Source: a virus. Taken from it: a stretch of DNA of 34,895 nt. Shown here one piece after another: positions 1 to 9,900 of this stretch; within the stretch, counting starts at the first letter, position 1, and every line of letters starts with the position of its first letter. Location: IMG/VR virus record IMGVR_UViG_3300032323_000719, positions 1 to 34,895 of that record; one strand, given 5' to 3'. The notes below the pieces were generated by a model. That model was not told the DNA's origin and made no database searches. It was given only the letters and a program-made list of their open reading frames with translations. Both the position numbers and the translations under genes were made by a program.

Positions 1-1188
1 GATAATAAAGTTGGTATTAACAAATTAGTTCCCGACGAAGCGTTAGACGTTGAAGGCAATATTTCGTTGTCAGGTTCGTTGATAGTTACCAACGTTGCAG
101 AAAGTTCTAACCTTAATAACGGTTCTATAAGAACAGCAGGCGGTATCGCTGTTACAAAAAATGCATTAATCGGCCAAGATATCAACGTACTAGGCACTAG
201 TATATTAAAAACTACTATACCTGCAACAACTGAAGCATTTGACATAGGTACCGTTGAAAGAAGATGGGGTACTGTTAGAGCAAAAGCATTGGTGGCAGAT
301 ACAATTGAAGGTACACTGAAAGGTGACATCGAAGGTAATGCTACTACAGCAACTAACTTACGTTTTATTACTTCTTTCTCTCTTGCAGGAGATGTAACAT
401 CTCAGGTGCTAGATTTCGACGGACAGTCGGGCGGCTCATCTAAGATTTTTAATACTTCGTTAACTTCTGCGATTATTAGTAGTAAGAACGAACCTTTCCC
501 TAATATTTCTTCACCTAACGATTTTATTTTAGTGTTTAGACCGGGTTCGGGTCTTTTAAAAGAAAGAAGAAACGTTTTCGTTGGCGACCTTGCTGTTCCT
601 ATTGGCGCTATTATGCCATTTGCCGGTAGCAATGTTCCTTATGGTTATCTATTATGCGACGGCAGCGAAGTTGAAAGATCAAAATACAGTGACCTGTATG
701 ACGTGATCGGAACGATATATGGAGTAACAACATTAGGTGTTAATACATTTAAACTTCCGGACCTGCGAGGACGCTTTGCTCTAGGTAGAGACAACATGGA
801 TAATACTGGTGTTGTTCCGAATACCGTAGGCGGTTATGTAGATGCCGGCGGCGGTAACGTTGATAGAGTTCCTGGTACAGCAGCAGATAACCTCGGCGGT
901 TCAGGCGGAGCGTCATCTAACACATTGACTACTTCAAACTTACCTAATCACGAACACACAATGAGAGGATCAACTGGTCAGCAATACTATGCGACTCGAG
1001 TTGATACAGCAGTTCCGTTAGATATTGGTGCGTTTTCTGATAGAGGACCTACAGCTATTGGTCAATCACAGTATCTTCCTAACACCGGTAGTGTTAGAAC
1101 AAACGGTTCATTAAATCAACCTTTCACGCTTATGAATCCTTATCTAACATTGAATTACATTATTCGTTCAGGACCTCCTGCATTCTAA
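1..1188 (+). CDS. Tail fibre protein with phage tail-collar domain (5' end outside window)
   Basis: The reading frame is open from base 1, so the gene starts before the window and 395 residues are visible. The first visible residues (DNKVGINKLVPDEALDVEGN) are typical of a tail-fibre shaft. The C-terminal half has a classic phage tail-collar domain at about 595-810: VPIGAIMPFAG, then YGYLLCDGSEV, then FKLPDLRGRFALG. After it come a Gly/Ser-rich stretch and a terminal LTLNYIIRSG strand, as in receptor-binding short tail fibres. The protein should be a virion component at the distal tail or baseplate. It is followed after 13 bases by a second fibre gene on the same strand, consistent with a late structural operon. 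The fold assignment is strong. Which T4 fibre it corresponds to (gp12-like or another) cannot be decided from this fragment. Confidence 0.88.
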   Translation, partial: DNKVGINKLVPDEALDVEGNISLSGSLIVTNVAESSNLNNGSIRTAGGIAVTKNALIGQDINVLGTSILKTTIPATTEAFDIGTVERRWGTVRAKALVADTIEGTLKGDIEGNATTATNLRFITSFSLAGDVTSQVLDFDGQSGGSSKIFNTSLTSAIISSKNEPFPNISSPNDFILVFRPGSGLLKERRNVFVGDLAVPIGAIMPFAGSNVPYGYLLCDGSEVERSKYSDLYDVIGTIYGVTTLGVNTFKLPDLRGRFALGRDNMDNTGVVPNTVGGYVDAGGGNVDRVPGTAADNLGGSGGASSNTLTTSNLPNHEHTMRGSTGQQYYATRVDTAVPLDIGAFSDRGPTAIGQSQYLPNTGSVRTNGSLNQPFTLMNPYLTLNYIIRSGPPAF

Positions 1189-1201
1189 GGTTAAAAAAAA
1201 T

Positions 1202-3004
1202 ATGGCATATATCATTAATAAAACAGACGGTAGTATTTTAGCATCAGTGGCCGATGGTCAGGTTGATACTTTATCTACCAATATAACCTTGATAGGAAAA
1301 AATTATTCTGGATTCGGTGAAGCATTAAATGAAAATTTTGTTAAGATTTTAGAAAACTTTTCTGGATCAGCGGCTCCTTCAAAGCCTATTAGAGGACAGA
1401 TTTGGTTTGACACAGCAGAATTAAAACTCAAAGTTTATAACGGTCTAGCATTTCAGCCAGTTAGTTCGGCAACTATTGCCAACAGTCAACCTACAACACT
1501 AGGTACTGGTGACCTATGGTTTAATGATATTGACAAACAGTTATATTTCTTTGACGGTACTAGTACAATTCTTCTTGGACCAGAGTATTCCGTTAGTCAG
1601 GGTTTGTCAGGTTTAAAAGTAGTCAACTTACTTGATACTTTGAATCAGAACCGCGTTATCACAATTTTATATAATAACGGAATCTTGTTAGGTATTTTTG
1701 CCAAGGATGCGTTTACTCCTAAAGTTCCTATCAGTGGTTTTGAAGGATCTATAGTTCCCGGATTTAACGCAGGAACGTTGAGCGGAATTAAATTCAACGT
1801 AACAGCTACGAACGCAGAACAGCTAGGTGGACAGCCTGCTAACGTATATGTTAGAAACGATACATCAAACATTATTAACGGTCAATTAATTTTAACATCA
1901 AATCTAGGTCTAGTTATTGGTGACGCTGGTCAAGGTTTGTTTCAGGTACAGAACGGTAACATATTATTAGCTAACATTGCATCGAATAGAAACTTTACGT
2001 TAAATCTACGTAGAGGTGTTATCCAAGAACCGGCAATGTTCGTTGAAACTGCCACAAGAACTGTAAATTTCTATAGAGAAGAAATAGAAAGCGAAGTTTA
2101 TGTTGGAGGCGACTTAACTGTTCAAGGTAACTTCGAAGTTAAAGGATCAGTTACTACTTTAAGTTCGTCTATTTTAACCGTAGAAGATAAAAATATTGAA
2201 TTAGCAAGAACAGCTGAACCGACAGATGCATATGCAGACGGCGGCGGTATAATTTTGAAAGGAGCCAGTGATCATTCTATACTATGGTCGCAGGCTGGAG
2301 CATCTTGGGATAGCACAGAACATTTTAATCTTGCCACAGGCAAGGCCTACAAGATTAATGGTCTCGATGTTATTACAGCGACATCGTTAGGATCATCGAT
2401 TACAAGTATTCCGGGTGTTACATCGTTCGGTACTCAAACACAGTTAACTGTGGGACCAATTTTATCTCCCGGTGATCCGCCAACACCTTATATAGAATTC
2501 GTAAACAATAGAATTTCTACACTGATCACGAATCAGAATTTAGAAATTGCACCTAACGGTAACGGAAATATTGTATTAATCGGATCACCAAAGATTGAAG
2601 GTTTGGCGAATCCAACAGCAGCTCAAGATGCAGCTACTAAAGAATATGTTGACGATGAATTACAGACTAGATCGATATTGTTTTCGATTGACGTCTCTGA
2701 TGGTATTTCTAACAGCTCGATCGCAACAATTCTTACATCATTGGCGCCGCCAGTTGAATATAGAAGCGGAACTATTGCTAGATTATTATGCAGTACATTG
2801 TCAAACTCACCAACTCAGGTAAACCTTAACCCGTTATTAGTGTTAGACAACAGTACTGAATTTAGAACAGCAGACGGCGGAACAGCATTTGCTGTGACAA
2901 ACGTTGCATTTAACACAGTCAGTGTTCCAGCACCAATCATTGGTATTTCTAGAGTTGTTAAAACATTCCAACTGGTTGCAGGTTCATGGACCTTTATATC
3001 ATAA
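1202..3004 (+). CDS. Tail fibre / virion structural protein, paralogue 1 (600 aa)
   Basis: This is a probable tail-fibre or whisker-like structural protein. Residues 1-85 form an N-terminal module (INKTDGSILASVADG ... GKNYSGFGEALNENF ... PIRGQIWFD) that recurs in the next two genes, so it probably docks the protein to a common virion site. The middle is beta-rich and repetitive. Near residue 475 it has an ATKEYVDDEL segment, a pattern common before fibre tips. Unlike the two paralogues downstream it lacks the C-terminal ARYADLAE domain and instead ends in a short strand-rich tip (FQLVAGSWTFIS). The start is ATG preceded by AAGG and an A-run. It lies between the tail-collar gene and paralogue 2 in a same-strand block. 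Structural role is fairly sure; exact position in the particle is unknown. Confidence 0.8.
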   Translation: MAYIINKTDGSILASVADGQVDTLSTNITLIGKNYSGFGEALNENFVKILENFSGSAAPSKPIRGQIWFDTAELKLKVYNGLAFQPVSSATIANSQPTTLGTGDLWFNDIDKQLYFFDGTSTILLGPEYSVSQGLSGLKVVNLLDTLNQNRVITILYNNGILLGIFAKDAFTPKVPISGFEGSIVPGFNAGTLSGIKFNVTATNAEQLGGQPANVYVRNDTSNIINGQLILTSNLGLVIGDAGQGLFQVQNGNILLANIASNRNFTLNLRRGVIQEPAMFVETATRTVNFYREEIESEVYVGGDLTVQGNFEVKGSVTTLSSSILTVEDKNIELARTAEPTDAYADGGGIILKGASDHSILWSQAGASWDSTEHFNLATGKAYKINGLDVITATSLGSSITSIPGVTSFGTQTQLTVGPILSPGDPPTPYIEFVNNRISTLITNQNLEIAPNGNGNIVLIGSPKIEGLANPTAAQDAATKEYVDDELQTRSILFSIDVSDGISNSSIATILTSLAPPVEYRSGTIARLLCSTLSNSPTQVNLNPLLVLDNSTEFRTADGGTAFAVTNVAFNTVSVPAPIIGISRVVKTFQLVAGSWTFIS

Positions 3005-3023
3005 GAATAATTAGGAGCGGTAA

Positions 3024-5135
3024 ATGCCATACATCATAAACAAATCGGACGGAACAGAATTAGTCGTAGTCGACGATGGGAATCTAGATACGACTACCAG
3101 TCTCGGATTACTTGGCAGAAATTACAGTGGGTATGGCGAAGTACAGAATGAGAACTTTGTTTATCTATTAGAAAATTTTTCTAATATAGCTGCACCAGCG
3201 AGACCAATACAAGGACAACTTTGGTTTGATACAACAACTCAGAGATTGAACATATATGATAGATCTACATGGAAAGCAGTAGGAGCCGCTAATGTTCAAG
3301 ATACTCCTCCAACAAACGGCTCTGGGGGTTTTTGGTATAAGTCAACAACTAATCAACTTTTTGTTTTCGCTGGAAACGAATGGCGTCTTGTAGGACCTGA
3401 AGCGGTTGAAAATTTTGGTGACACTAGAATGTCATCAGAACAATTAGCAGATACTGTTGGAACTTTCCATGCTGTTATCAAAGTTTTAGTTAATGATTTT
3501 GTTCTAGGAATTATATCTCCGGATACATTTACAATCAATGCTGAAACTCCTATTCCAGGTTTCGGCGAAGTTGTAGTCGGGTTTAATTTAAATTCATTGA
3601 TAGGATCTTTTAACGGTCCATTAAAGGGTAATGCAGACACTGCCACAGCCTTACAAAACCCAAGAACAATTAACGGAGTGGTGTTCGACGGACAGTCGGA
3701 TATTACTTTAAAATCTGCTACTTCTAATCGATTAATTCGCGGTACCTATTTACTAGGTAACGATTTTGATGGAGCTGTGAGTACATCTTGGTCAGTTGAT
3801 GCAACACCAAATAATACCATTGGAAAAGTTGTGGCTCGAGACGGGTCAGGAAACTTTTCTGCAGGAACAATTACTGCGAATCTTAGAGGAACACTTTTAG
3901 GAAATGTATCAACTACTATAGGACGAAGTGTTTTTAAAATTGTAGAAGCTGAAGAATTTATTGGCGCAAACTTATCTGGAAACGCTGCTTCGGCAACAAG
4001 ATTACAGACAGCTAGACAAATTAACGGAGTTTTGTTTGACGGCACGTCAAATATTACCATACCGACTTCGGCTATCAGTCTAACTGGCCCTAGACTAGCA
4101 CCTAATGTTGTTGAATCTGATTTAACTTCGTTAGGAACATTAGTTTCTCTTAAAGTTTCTAATACGGGAATCACGGTCGGCAATGCAGACGATATGCGAA
4201 TTTCTTCAACATCGGATGGTGGTGTTGAAATAAAAGTTGATAATAGTAAAGGTATAACGTTTGCAGTCAAAGATGTGTCAGTAGGAACTGGTTACGGTGC
4301 TGTGAGATTCGTTGATTCTGCTACGGTATTAGCAGCAGGTGGCGAAGATTTTCCATCAATTATTCCGGTAGGAACAGTTCCTGTTAATCTAGGATCAACA
4401 ACTAGTAGGTTTAATACAATTTATTCAACTAGCATGTCAGCACCTACATTGAATACTGCGGTAATCAATACAACCGATCCGCAGAACGTTGTTACAATGA
4501 CTAGTAATGTTGTAATCGAAGGCAATCTAATTGTCAATGGTGTATCAACTATAATAAATTCTACTCAGACATTTATTGATGATATTTTATTAACTCTTGC
4601 TGCGGGATCTTCTAATCCTGCTGCGGCAAACGGTGCCGGTATATCAATTGACGGTGCTGGCGCACAATTGTTTTACAGTGTCAACGGTGACAAGTGGAAT
4701 ATTAACAAAGATTTAGATGCAGGTGCGTTTACATTTATTGGTACTGCAACATCAGCAAGATACGCTGACTTGGCAGAAAACTATCTTGCAGATACAGAAA
4801 TTGAGCCAGGAACAGTTGTATGTTTTGGCGGCGAAGCAGAAGTTACTATCTGTAATACAGATGGTTGCAGTAAAATAGCAGGAGTTATTTCAACAAACCC
4901 TGCGCACTTAATGAACAGTGATTTACAAGGAAAACATGTTGTACCAGTGGCCCTTCAGGGAAGAGTTTATTGTAAGGTAAGAGGTCCTGTGAAAAAAGGA
5001 GATATGTTAGTTAGTGCCGGTGATGGTTTTGCCAGAGCCGAAAATTCTCCTAAAATCGGATCAGTTATAGGTAAATCCATTGAAAATTTCGATGGAGAAC
5101 ATGGATTAATTGAAGTTGTAGTTGGTAGGGTCTAA
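3024..5135 (+). CDS. Tail fibre / virion structural protein, paralogue 2 with YADLAE C-terminal domain (703 aa)
   Basis: A second member of the three-paralogue family. Residues 1-85 carry the shared N-terminal module (YIINKSDGTELVVVDDG ... GRNYSGYGEVQNENF ... PIQGQLWFD). The central region has short repeats around GNADTATAL and GNAASATRL, each followed by an INGV(V/L)FDG strand, the usual repetitive shaft of marine myovirus fibres. From about residue 574 a C-terminal domain begins with ATSARYADLAENY and continues with PGTVVCFGG, AGVISTNPAHLMN and ALQGRVYCKVRGPVKKGD. The same domain ends paralogue 3. It may be a tip or an intramolecular trimerisation or maturation domain; I cannot tell which. 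An AGGAG ribosome site sits 8 bases before the ATG. Structural role likely; receptor role inferred. Confidence 0.8.
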   Translation: MPYIINKSDGTELVVVDDGNLDTTTSLGLLGRNYSGYGEVQNENFVYLLENFSNIAAPARPIQGQLWFDTTTQRLNIYDRSTWKAVGAANVQDTPPTNGSGGFWYKSTTNQLFVFAGNEWRLVGPEAVENFGDTRMSSEQLADTVGTFHAVIKVLVNDFVLGIISPDTFTINAETPIPGFGEVVVGFNLNSLIGSFNGPLKGNADTATALQNPRTINGVVFDGQSDITLKSATSNRLIRGTYLLGNDFDGAVSTSWSVDATPNNTIGKVVARDGSGNFSAGTITANLRGTLLGNVSTTIGRSVFKIVEAEEFIGANLSGNAASATRLQTARQINGVLFDGTSNITIPTSAISLTGPRLAPNVVESDLTSLGTLVSLKVSNTGITVGNADDMRISSTSDGGVEIKVDNSKGITFAVKDVSVGTGYGAVRFVDSATVLAAGGEDFPSIIPVGTVPVNLGSTTSRFNTIYSTSMSAPTLNTAVINTTDPQNVVTMTSNVVIEGNLIVNGVSTIINSTQTFIDDILLTLAAGSSNPAAANGAGISIDGAGAQLFYSVNGDKWNINKDLDAGAFTFIGTATSARYADLAENYLADTEIEPGTVVCFGGEAEVTICNTDGCSKIAGVISTNPAHLMNSDLQGKHVVPVALQGRVYCKVRGPVKKGDMLVSAGDGFARAENSPKIGSVIGKSIENFDGEHGLIEVVVGRV

Positions 5136-5146
5136 ATTTAGATCCT

Positions 5147-5154
5147 GATAAATA
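5147..5154 (+). promoter_or_regulatory. Possible T4-type late promoter, 7/8 match
   Basis: GATAAATA differs from the T4 late element TATAAATA only at the first base. It lies in a 42-base gap before the gene at 5178. Transcription would start near 5160 and leave a short leader that contains the GGAG ribosome site at 5167-5170. The placement mirrors that of the perfect element at 11755, but the mismatch makes this a weaker call. Confidence 0.4.
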
Positions 5155-5177
5155 GTATGAGATAATGGAGTTACTCG

Positions 5178-6932
5178 ATGCCATATCAAGTAGATAGATT
5201 TAACGGAACCTTTTTAACCTCGGTCGCAGACGGTACTATTGATACCACGACCGATATTCGCTTTGTTGGTAAGAATTATGCGGGATATGGTGAGGTACAG
5301 AATGAAAATTTCTTACATTTACTAGAAAATTTCGCTAATACTACACAGCCACCAAAAGTAATTACAGGGCAAATTTGGTACGATAGCGGTGAAAAACGCT
5401 TAAAATTTTACGACGGAGCTAAATTTAGAATAGCTAGCGGTGCTGAAGCATCAGCTACTGCTCCTGCTGGACTTACAACAGGTGATTTTTGGTGGGACAC
5501 TACTGCTAATCAGCTATACACATGGTCCGGTTCTGACTTTATATTAGTTGGCCCAGAAGCAAGTCCCGATCTTGGGGCTTCCGGTGTTATTCCGCAGATT
5601 GTTAAAGATGTATCTGGAACTAATCATTCGATATTAAAGTTCCAGTCAGGTGGCGACACACTAGTCATTTTAAGTAAAGATGAATTTACATTAAACAGTA
5701 CACTGAATCCTATTGCAGGATTTACTTTAATTAAGAAGGGTTATAATTTAATTAACTCTGGAAGTACTGGTGTAACTAGTTCCGATCATTTTTATTGGGG
5801 TACAGCATCTAACTCTGTTAAGCTCGGCGGATTCATAGCTGACGATTTCGTTAGAAAAGGCTCAATTTTATTCGATCAACGAGTAGACTTTAACGATCCA
5901 GGATTTAGATTAGGTGATCAAAAGGACTTATCAGTTAAAGTTGAAAACGGTGATCAGGTAGTTTTCGAAACTGACAACGGTGGCGGTTCTTTTAATTTTA
6001 GAATAAAATCTTCCCCAACTGTAACACAAACTCCTCTAGTAATAGCTCCTAATGGGCTTTTACCTGGAACTAATAATCTTTATTCTATTGGCGGCGCAGG
6101 CAATGTTTGGTTATCAGTTAGTGCTACAACATTTATTGGTAATTTAACAGGCGATGTAACTGGAAATACTTTTGGATTACATAAAGGGAATATAGTTGCT
6201 AACGATGATTCAACGATCTTCAATGCCAACACAAAAATTATAACAGCGGACTTCCAAGGAACATTAACGGGTAACGTTATCGGTGATGTTACAGGAACTT
6301 CAACTAACACACTGACATTAAATGGATTGACTGGTAACGTTTCTTCAACAGGTTCAACAGTTGCTATTAGAGATTCGTCTGGTCGATTGTTTGCCACTGC
6401 ATTCAAAGGCAACAGTGATACTACTGATAGACTAAGAATTGATAATACAGCAGTCGATACAGGCACAGGATATTTCAGTGCTAAAACAACAGCAGCAGGA
6501 AACACTATAGCAGCGAGAGATTCTGCTGGTAATTTATTTGCTGTTCTATTCGACGGAACAGCAACAGCAGCAAGATATGCCGACCTTGCAGAAAAGTATC
6601 TTCCAGACACTGATTACGAAACAGGCACAGTGGTAATGATCGGAGGAGAAAAAGAAATAACAGCCTGCACCTGGGGCAAACGAGCCATTGGTGTAGTTAG
6701 TGCAAATCCTGCTTTCATGATGAACAAAGATCTAGAAGGCGGAATTTACGTAGCGTTAAAAGGGCGTGTTCCAGTCAAGGTAATTGGTCGTGTTAAAAAA
6801 GGAGATGATTTAATCGCAGCCGACAATGGCTGTGCAATGATCGCAGTTCCTCATTCTAGCGGCGTTTTTGCAGTTGCTTTGGAGAGTAACGATGACGAAG
6901 GCGTAAAAATTATTGAAGCATTGGTAATATAA
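5178..6932 (+). CDS. Tail fibre / virion structural protein, paralogue 3 with YADLAE C-terminal domain (584 aa)
   Basis: The third member of the family. Residues 1-85 repeat the N-terminal module (VDRFNGTFLTSVADG ... GKNYAGYGEVQNENF ... VITGQIWYD). The middle has the turn-like repeats GNLTGDVTGN and GNVIGDVTGT, typical of fibre shafts. The C-terminal 125 residues start at ATAARYADLAEKY and run through GTVVMIGGEKEIT, GVVSANPAFMMN and ALKGRVPVKVIGRVKKGDD, matching paralogue 2. The start is chosen by GGAG at 5167-5170, 7 bases before the ATG. A near-perfect late promoter element lies just upstream, so this gene may be transcribed separately from the two before it. Virion role likely by family resemblance; host-range role is inference. 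Confidence 0.8.
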   Translation: MPYQVDRFNGTFLTSVADGTIDTTTDIRFVGKNYAGYGEVQNENFLHLLENFANTTQPPKVITGQIWYDSGEKRLKFYDGAKFRIASGAEASATAPAGLTTGDFWWDTTANQLYTWSGSDFILVGPEASPDLGASGVIPQIVKDVSGTNHSILKFQSGGDTLVILSKDEFTLNSTLNPIAGFTLIKKGYNLINSGSTGVTSSDHFYWGTASNSVKLGGFIADDFVRKGSILFDQRVDFNDPGFRLGDQKDLSVKVENGDQVVFETDNGGGSFNFRIKSSPTVTQTPLVIAPNGLLPGTNNLYSIGGAGNVWLSVSATTFIGNLTGDVTGNTFGLHKGNIVANDDSTIFNANTKIITADFQGTLTGNVIGDVTGTSTNTLTLNGLTGNVSSTGSTVAIRDSSGRLFATAFKGNSDTTDRLRIDNTAVDTGTGYFSAKTTAAGNTIAARDSAGNLFAVLFDGTATAARYADLAEKYLPDTDYETGTVVMIGGEKEITACTWGKRAIGVVSANPAFMMNKDLEGGIYVALKGRVPVKVIGRVKKGDDLIAADNGCAMIAVPHSSGVFAVALESNDDEGVKIIEALVI

Positions 6933-6940
6933 GGATAGAT

Positions 6941-9900
6941 ATGACTTCAGGATCGTTTATTACTGCGATTGGTTATAATACTATTCGTAGCAAAATTGCA
7001 GAATTAATGGGAGTGGGTTCCGGATCAAAGGGTTACGGCCAAACAATCATTAGCCAGGTAGTAGCACCTGGTTCTATTATAACAAAATCTCAATGGGATG
7101 ATTTAAGATTTGATTTATTAAATCTTAGAATACACCAAACCGGAGTAGTACCTGTTGTACCCGAAGTTAATAGAGCAGATCCTGTAGTTTTCGGTACAAG
7201 CCAACCAGCAGTTCAATATAATCAAATAGCCGACCAAGCGGTACTAGATAGATTTTTATTAGGTCCAGGTCAATTTGTTGTACAAAATATCTCCAACTTA
7301 AATTATACAAATTTATGGTATAACACTCTTTCCACGATAGTTACAGTTACTTTTGGATCTCCGGATCAAGCGAGATTCTTTTTTAATTCGGGTGGAAAGA
7401 TAAGATTAACTAGCTCTCGTTCTGGAGGAACTGTTTCTTCTCAGAATCGTGCCTGGACAGGATTATTGAGTTCAGTTGGCGCAAGAGATTTTGGTGCTAT
7501 CGGTAATACTGTAAATTTTTACAATTTAACAGGTGACTTTCAAACAGTTTTCAGTAGCAGGTCAGGTGGCATTTATTATAGTTCTGTTTACAGAAACAAC
7601 GAATATAGAATTGAAGCCAGATGTGACACTACAACGAATACAGGCGGCACAGCGAGAACTGTTCAATTTAGAATTTCTTATATTGATCTTCAACCAAATA
7701 CATTTAATAGATTTACCGACGGTACACTAAATCTTACAGTTGACGAAATTAGAGCACAAGGAACATTGGTTCCTGAGGGATCTGGAACATTTTCTATAGT
7801 AAGACCCGCAGTAACAACTATTCCAATTTCGGAATCAGGAGCGCCAATAGTTCCTCCTGGATCGTTATACATTCCTTTTGTTCCTGCGATTACAAACATT
7901 CCACCAACTCGCCCGACAGAAATAGAATCTGCGATAACATTATCATCGTACGATGTATTTACGGCTTCAGGAACACAAGATTATACCACACCTGGAAATT
8001 ATGAATTTACAGTACCTCCTGGAGTTTCGACATTAAATGTTGAACTCGCTGGTGGAGGCGGAGCTGGTGGATTTTCTGTAAGAGGCGATCCTCAACTAGG
8101 TGGTGGTGGCGGTGGATCGGGTGGATATTTGCAAAGATCTATTTCAGTATTCCCAGGACAAAAATTACAAGTCAGAGTTGGTCGTGCAGGACAAGCTAAC
8201 ACTAACAGAGTTTCTTTGAATAGAAATGGTACTATGTCATATATTGCTGAAGGTTTTTCAAATCTAACAGCTTCATATGCGACAGCATATCCAGAAGTTA
8301 CTTGGCCATCTTGGTCTAGTTTCATGAAATCCTATGCAGTATGGCCTACAGGAGCAGTGACTTCAGCACCATCGGAAGGTGATAGAGAAATATGGTACTA
8401 TGAAGTTCATATTCCGTCGACTGGTTCTTACACTTTTACTGCCGCAGCTGATAATTCGTTGAATGCATTATGGCTAGATGACGAACTGATTATACAAAAT
8501 TTTAATTCATTCTCAACAACTACCACAGCTACTAGAACTTTAACAGCAGGTTTATACACCGTTGTGGTAGTAGGTGTAAATGCCGCAGGCTCTAGTGGAA
8601 ATCCTGCAGGTGTTGCGGCAACTATCACTTCGGGAAGCAGATTAATATGGAGTACTAGGTATGGTAGAAAAGCAACCTTAACTGGTGTGTACTCCGCAGG
8701 CGGTGGTATTCAGGGTGAAGATGCTACGCAATCATTGTTGGGTAAAGGCGGATTGCCAGGATTACCTGGTGGCCAAGCTGGTGCAAACGGAACCTTAACT
8801 GACAATCCTAATGCATCAAGAGGCGGTATTGGCGGAACAACTCCGGTTGGCACAGGCGGTCTTGGCGGATCTGGCATCGCAGGCAGCAATGGTCAGGGTT
8901 TTGGCGCAGGCGGTGGCGGCGGCGGTATTACACAGGTTGACAATACGATTACTGATCCCGGTAATCCCGGCGGAAATGGATCTTCTGGTAAAATTTCTTT
9001 ATCGTGGGGTACAACTTTCAGAGGTATAGCGAATATTGGATTTAGTTGGTCTGGCGGTGGTGACACTGACGGTACTCTAAAATCAGCATTATGGACACTA
9101 ACACCGATATCAGGCTTCCTTGGCGGTCCGTTTAGCGGAGAGCAAATAATTTCTGGAACCCCAGTTGCTGGTCTATCTCTTGCTGGACAGACAATTACAT
9201 ATACACTTGGTCAAGGCGGTGCCGGTGGATCGGGTGCATCTAACGGTAACAACGGTACAAATACAACAGTTACTTTCCAAGGAGTTACATTAACAGCTTT
9301 TGGTGGTACTGGGGGTAGATATAATTCTACTCAAAACGCTAACGGCGGCAGCTTTAGTGGCGGAGATAGTGGTGTTGTTGGTGGTGTTGGTGGCGGCATG
9401 ACAGGTGATGACGGCGGAGGTGGCGGTGGTGCTATCGGCGGCGTTGGAGCACCTTATACAGGTTCGTCAAATAGAGGACAGAATGGTGCCCAGAGTGCAG
9501 ACTATCTTGGGTTACAGGCAGCGGTCGTTGCTTCTAACTTTACATGGGTTGGCGCTGGTGCCGGCGCAGATGACGGTGCAACACCTAGAAATGCCAAGAA
9601 CGGCGGAACAGCATTAGGTTTTGGTAGCGGAGGTGGCGGTGCAGGTTGGTACGGAGGTAATGGCGGTACTGGTCTATATGGTGGTGGCGGTGGCGGAGCC
9701 TCCGGTTATTCTGCTGTACAAACTGGTGGACGTGGTGGCCAAGGTGCTGTTGTTTGCCAATTTGTTGGCGGAACAACTCAATATATTGTATTAACTAGCG
9801 GCACAGCATTTACTGTTCCTACAGGAACCACAGCAGTAAGAATTTGGGCTGTTGGTGCAGGCGGTGGTGGCGCAGGTTCACCTTCACAGGACGGAACATC

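Noticed and set aside
3746-4270. Long open frame on the minus strand opposite the fibre paralogue 2
   Set aside because: Antisense to a clear repetitive structural gene. The encoded protein has no folded pattern and no ribosome site.
6080-6610. Long open frame on the minus strand opposite fibre paralogue 3
   Set aside because: Low-complexity Val/Ala/Pro sequence produced by the antisense of a Thr/Gly repeat region.
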